Below, in pieces: positions 27,464 to 37,251 of a stretch of DNA of 64,000 nt. The notes under the pieces are model-generated. The model did no database searches. It saw only the letters and a program-made list of their open reading frames with translations, and was not told where the DNA came from. The stretch lies in the NCBI RefSeq assembly GCF_003751385.1, contig NZ_RJVA01000009.1:496001-560000 (forward strand). The letters run 5' to 3'. Position numbers and translations under genes: made by a program. How positions within the stretch are numbered: position 1 is the first letter of the stretch; every line of letters begins with the position of its first letter. Origin of the DNA: Desulfosoma caldarium (GTDB lineage: Bacteria > Desulfobacterota > Syntrophobacteria > Syntrophobacterales > DSM-9756).

Positions 27464-28537
27464 TCAGAGCCATCGGCACCGATCGGAGGGAACCCACGCG
27501 AAAACGCCCAATCCTGGCTGAAGCCCATGGGCCCTCCGCTGATCCCCGGAAACGGAAGCCAGCAAAATCCTTTCCGCCAGGCGCACCGTGACCAAAAGCC
27601 GCTCGTCGTGCCCGTACACGGCAAGGCCGGTCACAATGCCATGAAAAAGGTTCTCCTGCACGCCGATGTCTTCCGGACGGTGGGTGAAGATCTGCACATG
27701 CTCCGCCTCCACAACGGCTGTGGCTGTCAGAGACTCCGGGGCAGGTAGGACCAACCGCTGGCCTGCGCCCACGTCTTTCCAAACTCGCCCGTCGGTGTCC
27801 ACTCGCCACGGCCCGTCAAAGCAATTCACGGGAGCTGGCCCCACAAGGTGCCCGGCGTGCATGTGATAAACCTGGTCGCACAGGCCCAGAAGCCATCCCC
27901 AGTCATGGCTGGTGATGATGACCGTCGTGCCCCACGCCGAACGGGCCTTGAGGGCCGCACGGCGCACAAGCCGGGCGCTTTCCACATCAATTTCAGCAGT
28001 GGGCTCGTCCAGAAGCAGCACGCGAGGCTGCAGAACAAGCCGTGCGGCCAGAGCCACTCGGCGGGCTTCGCCCCCTGAAAGAGCCTGGACACGGCGAAGT
28101 TCAAAGAGGTTGGGATCCAATCCCACCCAACGCAAGGCTTCCCGCACGCGTGCCTTCCGATCCCCCCCATGCACCCCTCGTACCCTAAGACCGTACGCCA
28201 CATTGTCGGCCACCGAACGATCCAGCAGGTAGGGATCCTGAGGAAGTAAGGTGACGATACGGCGAAGGTTCCTCGCTTCTCGGCGTGAGACACAGCATCC
28301 TTGGAACCACAAAGTCCCCTGCGCGGGAGATTCCACAAAGGCCAAGAGCCGAAGCAGAGTGCTCTTGCCGCTTCCATTGGGGCCCACCAAACCCAGGACA
28401 CACCCCTGCGGTACCGACCATCTATCGACGGAAAGGACCGGCCGGCCCCCATAGACTTGTAAAATCCCGTCCAGCACATAAAGGGGCATCCCGGAAGATG
28501 GGGTGAACTCTCTTGCCGGCATCGCCTCCATACCCAC
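27464..28537 (-). CDS. tupC: Tungstate ABC transporter ATP-binding protein
   Basis: This cytoplasmic ATPase energises oxyanion import through TupB. Its 357 residues have Walker A GPNGSGKS, the Q-loop LLPQDPY, signature LSGGEARRVALA, Walker B VLLLDEPTAEID and H-loop SHDWGW. The C-terminal region (about 245-357: VVEAEHVQIFTHRPEDIGVQ) resembles a MOP/TOBE regulatory domain that binds oxyanions. The start is GTG 28535-28537 with GGGGG nine bases before it; ATGs two and five codons in are alternatives. It sits five bases after tupB stops. Confidence 0.9.
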   Translation of the reverse strand: MGMEAMPAREFTPSSGMPLYVLDGILQVYGGRPVLSVDRWSVPQGCVLGLVGPNGSGKSTLLRLLAFVESPAQGTLWFQGCCVSRREARNLRRIVTLLPQDPYLLDRSVADNVAYGLRVRGVHGGDRKARVREALRWVGLDPNLFELRRVQALSGGEARRVALAARLVLQPRVLLLDEPTAEIDVESARLVRRAALKARSAWGTTVIITSHDWGWLLGLCDQVYHMHAGHLVGPAPVNCFDGPWRVDTDGRVWKDVGAGQRLVLPAPESLTATAVVEAEHVQIFTHRPEDIGVQENLFHGIVTGLAVYGHDERLLVTVRLAERILLASVSGDQRRAHGLQPGLGVFAWVPSDRCRWL

Positions 28538-28541
28538 TGCT

Positions 28542-29231
28542 TCAGGCCCCCTTTCTTAGCCCATGAAGGGCGATGTTGACGCAAAAAGCCAAAAACAGAA
28601 GGATCAGGCCCAAAGCCACACCGGAAGCAAACTCGCCCTTGTTGGTTTCCAAAGCGATGGCCGTGGTCAAGGTGCGTGTGTGCCCCTTGATGTTCCCTCC
28701 AACCATGATGGCAATGCCCACCTCGGTGAGCACTCGGCCGTAGGCGGTCACCGCCGCGGTGAGCACCCCGAAGCGCGCTTCACGCAGACTGGTCAGGAAA
28801 CGACGGCATCCATCAGCGCCGAGAGACAAGAGCGTCACGCGAAGGCGTGCGTCCAGGGCTTCCACCGCGGACGCCGTCAAGGCGACCACGATGGGGATAG
28901 CCAAAAGGGTCTGACCCAAAATGATGGCCTGCACAGTGAAAAGCAGGCCAAAGTGGCCGAGAGGGCCCTTGTGGGTCAGGAGTCCATAGACCAGAAGGCC
29001 GATGAGCACGGTCGGCAGGGACAACAAGGTATCCGCCACGGTGCGCAGGGCTCGTCGGCCAGGAAAGGACACGTAGCCCAAAATAAAACCCAGAGGCATG
29101 CCTGCCGCTAGGCTCATGGCCGTAGACACCGAAGACACCAACAGGGTCGTGCGAAGGGCCGAATAGGTTTCCGCATCCCCTTTCAGAATCAGGTGCAGCG
29201 CCTTCCACAAAGCTTCGAAAAAATAGTCCAC
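28542..29231 (-). CDS. tupB: Tungstate ABC transporter permease
   Basis: This inner-membrane permease has 229 residues from GTG 29229-29231, with GCGAGG about five bases upstream; a TTG ten codons earlier is also open. It has about five membrane helices. Family motifs: LILKGD followed by LRTTLLVSSVSTAMSLAAGMPLG, the tungstate-type segment LPTVLIGLLVYGLLTHKGPLG, and the EAA-like loop AYGRVLTEVGIAIMVGGNIKGHTRTLTTAIALE. It is the middle gene of tupABC. Confidence 0.92.
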   Translation of the reverse strand: MDYFFEALWKALHLILKGDAETYSALRTTLLVSSVSTAMSLAAGMPLGFILGYVSFPGRRALRTVADTLLSLPTVLIGLLVYGLLTHKGPLGHFGLLFTVQAIILGQTLLAIPIVVALTASAVEALDARLRVTLLSLGADGCRRFLTSLREARFGVLTAAVTAYGRVLTEVGIAIMVGGNIKGHTRTLTTAIALETNKGEFASGVALGLILLFLAFCVNIALHGLRKGA

Positions 29232-29272
29232 AGAAACCTCGCCGGTGTCCTTAACGCACAAAGGGCTTCGCT

Positions 29273-30112
29273 CTATTGAGGGCCTTCGGCGTCCGGAAAA
29301 AAGATCGGCTTTCCCGACACACGAAAGGATTCAATGGACGCCTGCCCTTCGGGGGCCGTCATCCAGTCGGTGAAACGCTTGGCGGCCGAGGTTTTGACCT
29401 TGGGACACTTTTCAGGGTTCACGGTGATGATGCTGTATCGATTCAGCAACTCTGTACTCCCTTCCACCAGAATAGCCAGGGAAGCAGCTCGTTGCGGGTT
29501 GTCCAGGAACTTGGCCAGGGTGGCCCGGTCCGTTAAGGTATATGCACGGCGCTGGACGGCCACATCCAATGTGGCCATCATGCCTTGACCCGTTTCCACA
29601 TAACCCGGCAAGGAGCCAAAGTTGTCGATGCCGGCGGCCTGCCACAATTCCCTCTCCTTCATGTGAGTGCCCGAATCGTCACCTCGGCTCACAAAACCGG
29701 CCTTGGCGCCGACAAGGCGGCGCAAGGCTTCCTGAATGTTCGTCCCTTTGACGAACGCCGGATCGCCAGGTGGGCCCACCAGCACGAAGTCGTTATACAT
29801 CAGACGGCGCCGGTCGATCCCGTAGCCCGCCTTGACAAAATCCTTTTCGGCCCTGGGCGCATGCACCAAAACCATGTCCACATCGCAGCGCTTGCCCAAC
29901 TCCAGCGCCTTACCCGTACCCGTCGCCACCCAGCGCAGATCGATCCCCAAGGTTTTTCTGACCTTAGGTGCCAAGGCGTCCAAAAATCCCGTAGCATCCG
30001 TACTGGTGGTGGTGGCCATTAGCAACACATCTTTGTCAGCAGTCCCCCCAGGCCCTACGCCGCTCAAGGCCAAGACCACAGCCAAAATCCCGATCCTTAG
30101 AGATCCAATCAT
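29273..30112 (-). CDS. tupA: Tungstate-binding periplasmic protein
   Basis: This is the periplasmic receptor for tungstate import. It has 279 residues from ATG 30110-30112, with AGGAG four to five bases upstream; the longer frame adds Arg-rich residues without a signal. A signal peptide (about 1-25, GILAVVLALSGVGPGGTA) is followed by LMATTTSTDATGFLDALAP, the TTTS motif typical of TupA anion binding. GDDSGTHMKERELWQ and YTLTDRATLAKF follow, as in TupA/WtpA-like proteins. Tungsten in such anaerobes feeds formate dehydrogenases and aldehyde:ferredoxin oxidoreductases. It is first gene of the operon, under the promoter/palindrome at 30300-30330. Confidence 0.93.
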   Translation of the reverse strand: MIGSLRIGILAVVLALSGVGPGGTADKDVLLMATTTSTDATGFLDALAPKVRKTLGIDLRWVATGTGKALELGKRCDVDMVLVHAPRAEKDFVKAGYGIDRRRLMYNDFVLVGPPGDPAFVKGTNIQEALRRLVGAKAGFVSRGDDSGTHMKERELWQAAGIDNFGSLPGYVETGQGMMATLDVAVQRRAYTLTDRATLAKFLDNPQRAASLAILVEGSTELLNRYSIITVNPEKCPKVKTSAAKRFTDWMTAPEGQASIESFRVSGKPIFFPDAEGPQ

Positions 30113-30299
30113 GCGTCTCCTGCCCGTTCGTAACATGAAGCCGTTCTTTTGGCTTCGAGCCGCCCGCCTACCCATTTTTTATTGCTTTTTTTGCCGGCCA
30201 CCTCTTTTTCCTCAAACCCACCATGGCCGCACGCCTTTTCCATCACTCGCTCCCCATGCCCTCGCCCCCTTCCAAAGCCATTTCTGTCACACGACTTTG

Positions 30300-30330
30300 C
30301 GTTATACCACACATGATATAGCGCTGTCAG
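30300..30330 (-). promoter_or_regulatory. tupABC promoter with an embedded ModE/TunR-like palindrome
   Basis: On the minus strand CTGACA (30330-30325), an 18-base spacer and TATAAC (30306-30301) form a good sigma70-type promoter. Between and across these runs an inverted repeat: CGCTATAT (30323-30316), eight bases, GTATAACG (30307-30300). The half-site CGyTATAy resembles ModE-type molybdate/tungstate operators. A repressor bound here would block the promoter. The start of tupA is about 190 bases downstream. Confidence 0.55.
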
Positions 30331-30798
30331 CTTAAAAGGTGTGCGGGAGCCGTCTTGCGCCGGCGAAGCCGCCATTCCCCCATGTTCACGCCACGGATCA
30401 CGGAGCTCTGTCCTGCGATTTTTCTAGGTGCGCAAGCGGGATCGAATCCCCTTGGGCTCACAGATTGACCGACATCGTTCTCGAGCGAAGGGATGGCCCA
30501 AAGCTGGCGCAAATGCATGGGCCGAGACCCCTTGTCATTTTCGACGGCGTTGCCTCATGGCCGTTGAATAAATTGAGTGGTTAGGGCTTTGGTATCTTGA
30601 GATCCTTACCCATTTTCTTCACAAGATATTCATCGATCTCTCGATGGGGTGGAATGGAACGTGCTTTTTCTCCAACCTAAACTAAGCGGTTTAAGCGCAA
30701 AAAAAATTCCCACCTCATGGGCTATTTACGTGGCATGGTAGCGTTATCGGGTGCATCCCATACCGCGCAACAGCAACCCAAAAGGTAGAAGCATCACA
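30331..30798. other. Intergenic, left flank of a decayed insertion sequence
   Basis: I see no credible gene. The composition becomes AT-richer towards 30600-30720, which probably belongs to the left end of the IS1380-type element, but I could not find a convincing terminal inverted repeat. Confidence 0.4.
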
Positions 30799-32190
30799 AT
30801 GACGCGTGCCACAACCGCGACAAAAAGCAAAGCAAGAATTGACGGCGTTGAGATGACCCACGATATGCTCACAGGCCGCGGCGGTTTAAGTCTGTTTGTT
30901 CGCTATCTTCGCAGCATCCAGATTTTTCAGCAGATCGATACTTTCTTTGGCTCCATGCGTCGCCGCAGCAAGGGGTAGCCGATCCCCGAGATTTTTAAGC
31001 AGCTGCTGTGTTTCTTCATGGACGGCACCAGCCGGCACCTGGTCGACTTCGACGCCGTGGCCAAGGACGCGGGCTATGCCGCCGCCATCGAGTGTGAGCC
31101 GGGTCGCATGGTTTCCTCCCACGCCGTCAAAGGGTTCTTCTGCTCTTTTTGGTGGCCGCGCATTGACCTGTTCCGTCATCTTTTACAGCGGCTGTTCTTG
31201 TGGCTTCTTAAGCTGCAAGGGGCCGATCTTGATGGTTTTGGGCATGGACACCATGGTCATGGACAACGACGAGGCCTGGGTACATCACGGCGTCAAGCCC
31301 ACCTCCAAGCGTGTCAAAGGATTTCAGCCGCTGCAGATGACGTGGCAAAACCACATCATCGGTGCGGTCTTTCGTCGCGGAGATGGCCACGGCCACAACG
31401 GCGAGAGGCTGGAGCGAATGGTGCGCCATATGGTGGCCAGAATCCGCAAGCCCATCGAGCCGAGGTGGCCATCATCGTTCGCATGGACAGCGAACTTTTT
31501 GACCAGAAGCTTTTCGAGGCTTTTGAAGATTTGAGCATTGGCGACATCTGTGGCGGCAAGTTGTATGGGCCGATCAAGGAATTTGTGGCCCAAAGCCAGA
31601 GGAACCAGGCCGCCTGGGGCCGCGACGAGCAAGGGAGCCAGGTCTGGCAATACCTGGAGCTTGGCACAAGGTGCGATCGGTGGAAGGCGTTTCGTCGAGC
31701 CCTGTTTTGCCGTCCGCTGTATCAAGATGCCCAGACGATGCGGCCTTTTACCCGGCCCGACACGGTGGTGGTCACCAACCCAGGGATAGGGACAGGCCAT
31801 CGATTGAGCGCTCACCAAGGCTGGATACGGTCCATGGCTTCAAGGGCAAGGGATCATCGCAGCTTACCACGGCCGGGGCAGTGAGGAGCTGGTGTATCGA
31901 GCGCTGAAGGATTTCGGCCTCTGCCTTTCAAGCGCTTTGCCCCCAATGCCGCCTTCTTCGACACGATGCTGGCGGCCTTTTTTCTCTACGAGAGCTTCAA
32001 GCAAGACGTCTGCGCGCCGGTGGTCGAGCCCGTTTGCTATGCCACCACGCTGCGCCGTAGGGTGTTGGACATGGCCGCCAAGATCGTGCATCACGGCCGC
32101 CCTGTGGTGCTGAAAGTGACGGCGCCAACCTTTGAGGCCCTCCATTTCGAGAGGCTTTGGTACAAAAGCGGGGCGCCGCCCAGATATTGA
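30799..32190 (+). pseudogene. Decayed IS1380-family transposase
   Basis: Conceptual repair gives a full-length IS1380-type DDE transposase. Landmarks: MTHDMLTGRGGLSLFVRYL (start 30799), an in-frame TAG at 30976-30978 replacing one codon, EIFKQLLCFFMDGTSRHLVD, SSHAVKGFF, then a frameshift near 31220 to MDTMVMDNDEAWVHHGVKP and KGFQPLQMTWQNHIIGAVF, another shift back near 31450 to IIVRMDSELFDQKLFEAFED and GDICGGKLYG, and further shifts near 31790 and 31920 before NAAFFDTMLAAFFLYESFK and YATTLRRRVLDMAAKIVHHG. At least one stop and four frameshifts make it non-functional. IS1380 usually carries a single gene. No intact copy is in the window. Confidence 0.88.
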
Positions 32191-32663
32191 TGGGGGTAAG
32201 AGACGTGCCAAGCCGAAGAGATGACCTGCAGGTGGAAAGGTGTCTCCAAAATGGCGTCAATTTGACGATCCACTAAACATCAGGGCTCATTCACAGAAAA
32301 AAATGCACAGCCCGTCGCTGAGAGATGGCCATCGGGGCGCCAAAATCGACTCTTCGACGGTCAGGCAGACGATCGCCGGCTCTGTATTGCTCCAGAATCG
32401 CTCAAATTAGGAATAAATCAGGCCGCTCCAGCCGCTCCTTGAGATCGTCAGCAGATACGCTCATATTCTTCGCCCCTGTCTTTACTGACCACAGTAGCCG
32501 GTCTGTCTGGCTAACCTTTGCCTCCCTTCAAGACTATCTACCTTTTTCAGTGACAAAATTCGAATAACAATTTTCTATTTTTCAACTTATCATATTGGTT
32601 TTTATATAAATATAGTTTAATATGCATCCGTCTAAAAAACTCACTAAAGGGGTGCCCCAAAAA
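32191..32663. other. Intergenic between two IS remnants
   Basis: No gene is seen. It contains a 13-base palindrome, CGTCAATTTGACG (32255-32267), possibly near an element end, and a markedly AT-rich stretch (about 32560-32650), unlike the GC-rich neighbourhood. This suggests foreign IS-derived DNA. Confidence 0.4.
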
Positions 32664-33404
32664 CCGCAAATTCATCATTAAAAGATCCGAAGACGAATTC
32701 TACGCCTCCCATTCCGGGCCGGTCCTGGTCGGCTTGGGGGGCAACCGCTTCACCAAACTGGGCGGAAAGCTAAAAAGAGCCATACCTGAAAAAGGCATCA
32801 GCAACATCGACATGGTCCGCACCTCTATCGGGCTCTTTGCCTTGGGCAAGAGCGATGACGAGGCCATCACCGACATGCGGGACGATCGTTTCTTCCACGA
32901 GTCCATGGGCTTGAAACGCATACCCTCGGCCGAGACCCACGCCGGCGACTTGACGAGATCGCGGAAGCGGCACAGTCGATTCTCTCATCGACCATCACCG
33001 AATTCATCTAGCGGGTCAAGGGCAGAATAATCCCGCCGACCGGTGGCTATGTCCCTTTGGATATCGATGTGTTCTGCCTGGACAACTCCGGTACCAAAAA
33101 AGAGAGAATAGGCTGCACCGACCAAGGATATTTTGGTTACGCTCCCATTGCCGCCTACGTGGGTGAGGAAGGTTGGCGTCTCAACCTGGAGATTCGATAG
33201 GGCAGCCAGCAGAGCCAAAACAACTTTATCCCCTTTCTGCAAGAATCACCGGCGCGGGCCAGAGTGTTGACCAAGAGCCCCTTCTGCTCAGGCTTGATTC
33301 CGCCCACAATGCCCTTGAAACCATCGCGGTGCTCAGCCGCTGCCGCAAGGTTGACTCTATCCTGAAGTGGAACCCCGCCAGCAATCATGGCCCAAAAGGC
33401 CCCC
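32664..33404 (+). pseudogene. Second decayed IS1380-type transposase, 5' part only
   Basis: A different transposase from the first remnant. Its N-terminal and middle parts read DEFYASHSGPVLVGL, NRFTKLGGKLKRAIPEKG, DMVRTSIGLFALGKSDDEAI, HESMGLKRIPSAET, then a frameshift near 32940, EIAEAAQSILSSTITEF, a TAG near 33009, YVPLDIDVFCLDNSGTKKE, QGYFGYAPIAAYVGEEGW, a TAG near 33198, and LLRLDSAHNALETIAVLSRC after another shift. The matching C-terminal half is missing: homology stops near 33404, 33 bases before the end of lpd. It is dead by several lesions and truncated. Confidence 0.85.
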
Positions 33405-33437
33405 ATAATGCAGCCCTAAGCCCTTTCTTGAACAGGC

Positions 33438-34889
33438 TCACAATGGGGGCGCCCCTTTACCTTGGGCCCCTCGAGGCACGTAGAGGTGGGTGGCGCTGCC
33501 GAGAAAGATTTCGGCGGCCTCGCCTTCGGTTTCCGACAAAGTGGGATGGGCGTGCACGGTGAGGGCCACATCTTCGGCCGAAGCCCCCATTTCGATGGCG
33601 AGAACTCCCTCGGCGATCATGGTTTCGGCGCCCCGACCCACGATGCCCATGCCCAGCAGCCGTCCGGAATCGGGATCAAACAGAATCTTGGTCAAGCCGT
33701 CGGCCGCATCCATGGTAAGGGCTCGGCCGGAAGCGCCCCACGGAAAACGGGCGATTTTGACCGCAATGTTTTGTCGACGCGCCTCGTTTTCAGTGAGTCC
33801 CGCCCAGGCGATCTGAGGGTCCGTATAGACCACGGCCGGTATGGCTTGCACATCGTAGGCCGAAGGCATGCCGGCAATGGCTTCGGCCGCCACCTTGCCT
33901 TCTCGCATGGCCTTGTGGGCCAGCATGGGCTGGCCCGCCACATCGCCCACGGCGTAGATATGGGCAACCGAGGTTCGGCATTGGGAATCCACGGGAATGA
34001 ATCCCGCATCGTCCACGGTGATGCCCGCTTTTTCCAAACCCATCGAACGGCTCCGTGGGATTCTGCCGATGGCGATGAGGACGCGATCAAACCGTTCCCG
34101 TGTGGTTCCTTCAGGATCTCGCAGAACAGCTGTGACGCCGTCCGCTTCTTCTCGAAGTTCCGCCACGTCGGTTTCCAATCGCACGGCCTCAAAAAGAGCG
34201 CCGATTCTCTTGATCAAGGGACGTACTAAATCTTCATCCACCCCTCCGAGAATTCTTTTGGATCGATGCACCAGCGTGACGCGGCTGCCGAAGACGGCGT
34301 AAGCACAACCCAATTCCAGCCCAATGTATCCTCCTCCCACCACAAGAAGTCGCTGGGGAATTTCTTCCAAATTCAGGGCGCCTGTGGAATCCATGATGCG
34401 CCCTTTCAAGGTGGGGGACACGCCGGGAAGCCCCATCGGTTCGGATCCCACGGCAATGATTGCGTGACGAAACTTAAGGTGGCTCACTTCGGAACCTTCC
34501 AGCCGCAGCGTGTGCGCATCTTCAAAGGTCGCTCGGCCGTTCAAGATTTGAACGCCACGCTTTTTGGCCAGATGATCCAGGCCCACGGCGAGTTTAGCCA
34601 CAATGGCGTTCTTCCAGTCTCGAAGCTTGTCCAAGTCCATCCTGGGCCTGTCAAAATGCACACCGCGCCGAACGGCTTCCTCAGCGTCCCAAATGATTTC
34701 GGCCGTCTGCAGCAGCGCTTTGGACGGAATGCAACCGCGAAGCAAGCAGGTGCCTCCGCATCGAGGTTCCATTTCCACCAAGGTTACATCCAGTCCCAAA
34801 TCGGCTGCGCGAAAAGCCGCCGCGTAGCCTCCGGGCCCGCCGCCGATGACCACCACTTGGGTTTCTTGACTCAATTCCCCCATCACCAT
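33438..34889 (-). CDS. lpd: Dihydrolipoamide dehydrogenase (E3)
   Basis: This FAD disulfide oxidoreductase reoxidises the lipoamide of E2 with NAD+. It has 483 residues from ATG 34887-34889 with GGGGG about nine bases upstream; an in-frame GTG six codons earlier is less likely. Motifs: VVVIGGGPGGYAAAFRAADLG (FAD), redox-active CGGTCLLRGCIPSKALL, NAD site VVGGGYIGLELGCAYAVFG, IYAVGDVAGQPMLAHKAMREG, and the C-terminal AHPTLSETEGEAAEIF containing the active-site His-Glu pair. It is the last gene of a complete 2-oxoacid dehydrogenase operon, close to the IS remnants. Confidence 0.96.
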   Translation of the reverse strand: MVMGELSQETQVVVIGGGPGGYAAAFRAADLGLDVTLVEMEPRCGGTCLLRGCIPSKALLQTAEIIWDAEEAVRRGVHFDRPRMDLDKLRDWKNAIVAKLAVGLDHLAKKRGVQILNGRATFEDAHTLRLEGSEVSHLKFRHAIIAVGSEPMGLPGVSPTLKGRIMDSTGALNLEEIPQRLLVVGGGYIGLELGCAYAVFGSRVTLVHRSKRILGGVDEDLVRPLIKRIGALFEAVRLETDVAELREEADGVTAVLRDPEGTTRERFDRVLIAIGRIPRSRSMGLEKAGITVDDAGFIPVDSQCRTSVAHIYAVGDVAGQPMLAHKAMREGKVAAEAIAGMPSAYDVQAIPAVVYTDPQIAWAGLTENEARRQNIAVKIARFPWGASGRALTMDAADGLTKILFDPDSGRLLGMGIVGRGAETMIAEGVLAIEMGASAEDVALTVHAHPTLSETEGEAAEIFLGSATHLYVPRGAQGKGAPPL

Positions 34890-34941
34890 GACCTTTTCCC
34901 CCTTCACCCCCTATGCCAAGGGCTGGACTTGCTAAGGAGAC

Positions 34942-36249
34942 TCACAGAGCAATGAGCATTTTTTTAGGGTTTTCCAGAAGCGCCTTAAGGCGGTTGACAA
35001 AGCGGGCGCCGTCCGCGCCGTCCACAACTCGGTGGTCAAAGGCCAACACCACGGGCAAAATGAGCCGAACAGTGATGGTGTGGTCTTCCAACGTGCCCGT
35101 CACGACGGGTTCGAGGCGCGCTCTGCCGGCACCCAAAATGGCCACTTGAGGATAATTGATCAGAGGCGTAAAGCCTCGACCGCCCAAAGGACCGATGTTG
35201 GTCACCGTAAAGGTGCCGCCGGAGACATCCTCGGGGTTGAGTTCGCCCGATCGAGCCCTTTCTGAGAGAAGGCGGAGCTCAGCGTTGAGTTCCGCAATGC
35301 TTTTTCGGTCCGCATTTTTGAGCACCGGCACAACGAGGCCACGGGGCGAATCCACAGCCACACCCACGTGGAAGGCTTTGTGCACGACAATTTCCTGCCT
35401 ATCCTCATCCAGCCGCGCGTTGAAAAAGGGAAACTCCTTCAGGACCGCCACGGCCGCCTTGACAAGAAAGGGCGTCAGGGAAAGGTGCTTTGCCGCATCG
35501 ATGGCCTCGCTGTTGACTTCCTGCCGAAGCCGCTCCAGGTCCGTGATGTCGATGCCTTCGTGGTGGGTGACGTGCGGGACCCTGGCCCAGGATTCTTGCA
35601 TGCGCCGGGCGATGACGCGGCGCACCGATCGCAATGGCACGCGGCGTTCGCCTTCTTCCTCAGGCCCCAAACCAACGGGCTCGGAACCAGGGGCGCCTTC
35701 TACGGGACGGCTCGGCCGTTTGACTTCCCCCGATGGTGCCGCTTCGGCGGGCTTCAAAGGGACTTCTTTGGGTTCGTGAATCGCCTGGGCCGCCTGGCGC
35801 ACATCGTCTGCCGTGACGCGCCCTCCGGGACCGCTGGCCCGAACCTGACGCAGATCCACGCCCAATTCCCTGGCCAGACGGCGCGTTGCCGGCGAAGCCG
35901 CCACCGGCAGCCCTTCCCGTTTGTCTCGTGCTTCCGGTTCCTGCACCGGGGTTTCTCCCCCGCTTCGCCCTTCAGCGGAGACACCCACAGGCGCTGTCTC
36001 CGCCTCTTCTCCTTTTTCCAAAACCGTCACCAGGAAATCCCCGACGCGCACCACCTGACCGGGTTGCACGTGCACGGCTTCCACCACGCCCGTAAAAGGC
36101 GAGGGAATCTCCACACTCGCCTTATCCGTTTCCACGATGAGCAGGGGCTGACCTTCTAGAATGGATTCTCCGGGCTTAACGAGCACCTCGACGATTTCCC
36201 CTTCGTGAATCCCTTCCCCCAAGTCGGGCAATTGAAAAACTTTTGGCAT
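34942..36249 (-). CDS. Dihydrolipoamide acyltransferase (E2) of a 2-oxoacid dehydrogenase
   Basis: This core subunit transfers the acyl group from E1 to CoA. The 435 residues comprise one N-terminal lipoyl domain (about 1-80; lipoylated Lys in VETDKASVEIPSPF), a Pro/Glu-rich linker, a peripheral-subunit-binding domain (about 117-155, ASPATRRLARELGVDLRQV), a second linker, and the catalytic domain (about 205-435) with TFTVTNIGPLGGRGFTPLIN and active-site HRVVDGADGARFVNRL. GGAGG lies seven bases before ATG. It could serve pyruvate, branched-chain or acetoin substrates; the genes do not decide. Confidence 0.94.
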   Translation of the reverse strand: MPKVFQLPDLGEGIHEGEIVEVLVKPGESILEGQPLLIVETDKASVEIPSPFTGVVEAVHVQPGQVVRVGDFLVTVLEKGEEAETAPVGVSAEGRSGGETPVQEPEARDKREGLPVAASPATRRLARELGVDLRQVRASGPGGRVTADDVRQAAQAIHEPKEVPLKPAEAAPSGEVKRPSRPVEGAPGSEPVGLGPEEEGERRVPLRSVRRVIARRMQESWARVPHVTHHEGIDITDLERLRQEVNSEAIDAAKHLSLTPFLVKAAVAVLKEFPFFNARLDEDRQEIVVHKAFHVGVAVDSPRGLVVPVLKNADRKSIAELNAELRLLSERARSGELNPEDVSGGTFTVTNIGPLGGRGFTPLINYPQVAILGAGRARLEPVVTGTLEDHTITVRLILPVVLAFDHRVVDGADGARFVNRLKALLENPKKMLIAL

Positions 36250-36264
36250 GACCGATCCTCCGTC

Positions 36265-37251
36265 TCAAGCCGCCGCCTCAAGGGTTTCTTTCACGGCGCG
36301 CACAATCCGCTCAGCATTTGGCAGGTATGCCTTTTCTCGAGCAAAAAGCGGCATGATGAGGTCAAATCCGGTGACGCGCCGCACCGGAGCTTCCAGGAAA
36401 TAGAACGCTTTTTCCACCAAGCGCGCCACCAGTTCGGCACCGGGACCGTAGCTACACGGCGCCTCATGCACAATGACCACGCGCCCCGTTTTCTTGGCGG
36501 ATTCCACCAAAAGGGTGTCATCCAGCGGTGCCAGGGTCAAAAGATCGATGACTTCCGGTTCAATCCCGTCTGTTTGGCTCAATCGGTCGGCGGCCTCCAA
36601 CACGGGTCGCACCATGGCCCCGTACGTGATCAGGGTCACGTGTCGGCCTTCACGCGCCAAAAGCGATTTTCCGATGGGCAAGGTTTCCTCTTCTTCCGGG
36701 ACATCCTCCCGAAAAGCCCGGTAGACGGCCTTGGGTTCAAAGAAGATCACAGGATCCGGATCCCGAATGGCACTAACGAGCAGCGCTCGCGCGTTTCTCG
36801 GCCCTGAAGGAATGACCATTTTGAGGCCCGGCATGTGTGCGTAAAAGACTTCGCGGCTTTCCGAGTGGTGTTCCAGAGCCCGCACGCCGCCTCCGTACGG
36901 TGTGCGCAGGACCATAGGGACGGTCCATCGGCCTTGGGAGCGGTGCCGCAGCCGAGAGGCATGGCATTCGATCTGGTGAAAGTTCAGATAGCTGAATCCG
37001 GAAAATTGAATCTCGCACACGGGCCGAAGCCCGTAGACCGCCATGCCGATGGACATGCCCACAATGGCGGATTCGGCCAAAGGCGTGTCCACAACGCGAT
37101 CGGGCCCGAAACGGTCGATGAGCCCGTCCGTCACCCGAAACACACCCCCGTCCACCCCCACGTCTTCTCCCAAAACGATAACTCGGTCGTCCTTTTCCAT
37201 CTCTTGACGCAAAGCCATATTCAGCGCTTGCACCATGGTCATCTTAGGCAT
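36265..37251 (-). CDS. 2-oxoacid dehydrogenase E1 component, beta subunit
   Basis: This transketolase-like beta half of the thiamine-dependent E1 has 328 residues from ATG 37249-37251, with GAGGAGG upstream; an open extension to 37416 overlaps the alpha gene and lacks homology. Motifs: MVQALNMALRQEM, VIVLGEDVGVDGGVFRVT, DTPLAESAIVGMSIGMAVYG, VLRTPYGGGVRALEHHSES, and DLLTLAPLDDTLLVESAKKT. The start overlaps the end of the alpha gene by eight bases, so the subunits are translationally coupled; E2 follows after 14 bases. Confidence 0.95.
   Translation of the reverse strand: MPKMTMVQALNMALRQEMEKDDRVIVLGEDVGVDGGVFRVTDGLIDRFGPDRVVDTPLAESAIVGMSIGMAVYGLRPVCEIQFSGFSYLNFHQIECHASRLRHRSQGRWTVPMVLRTPYGGGVRALEHHSESREVFYAHMPGLKMVIPSGPRNARALLVSAIRDPDPVIFFEPKAVYRAFREDVPEEEETLPIGKSLLAREGRHVTLITYGAMVRPVLEAADRLSQTDGIEPEVIDLLTLAPLDDTLLVESAKKTGRVVIVHEAPCSYGPGAELVARLVEKAFYFLEAPVRRVTGFDLIMPLFAREKAYLPNAERIVRAVKETLEAAA

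Noticed and set aside
30600-32300. Terminal inverted repeats of the first IS remnant
   Set aside because: Partial similarity between the flanks was too weak and irregular to call ends or a target-site duplication.
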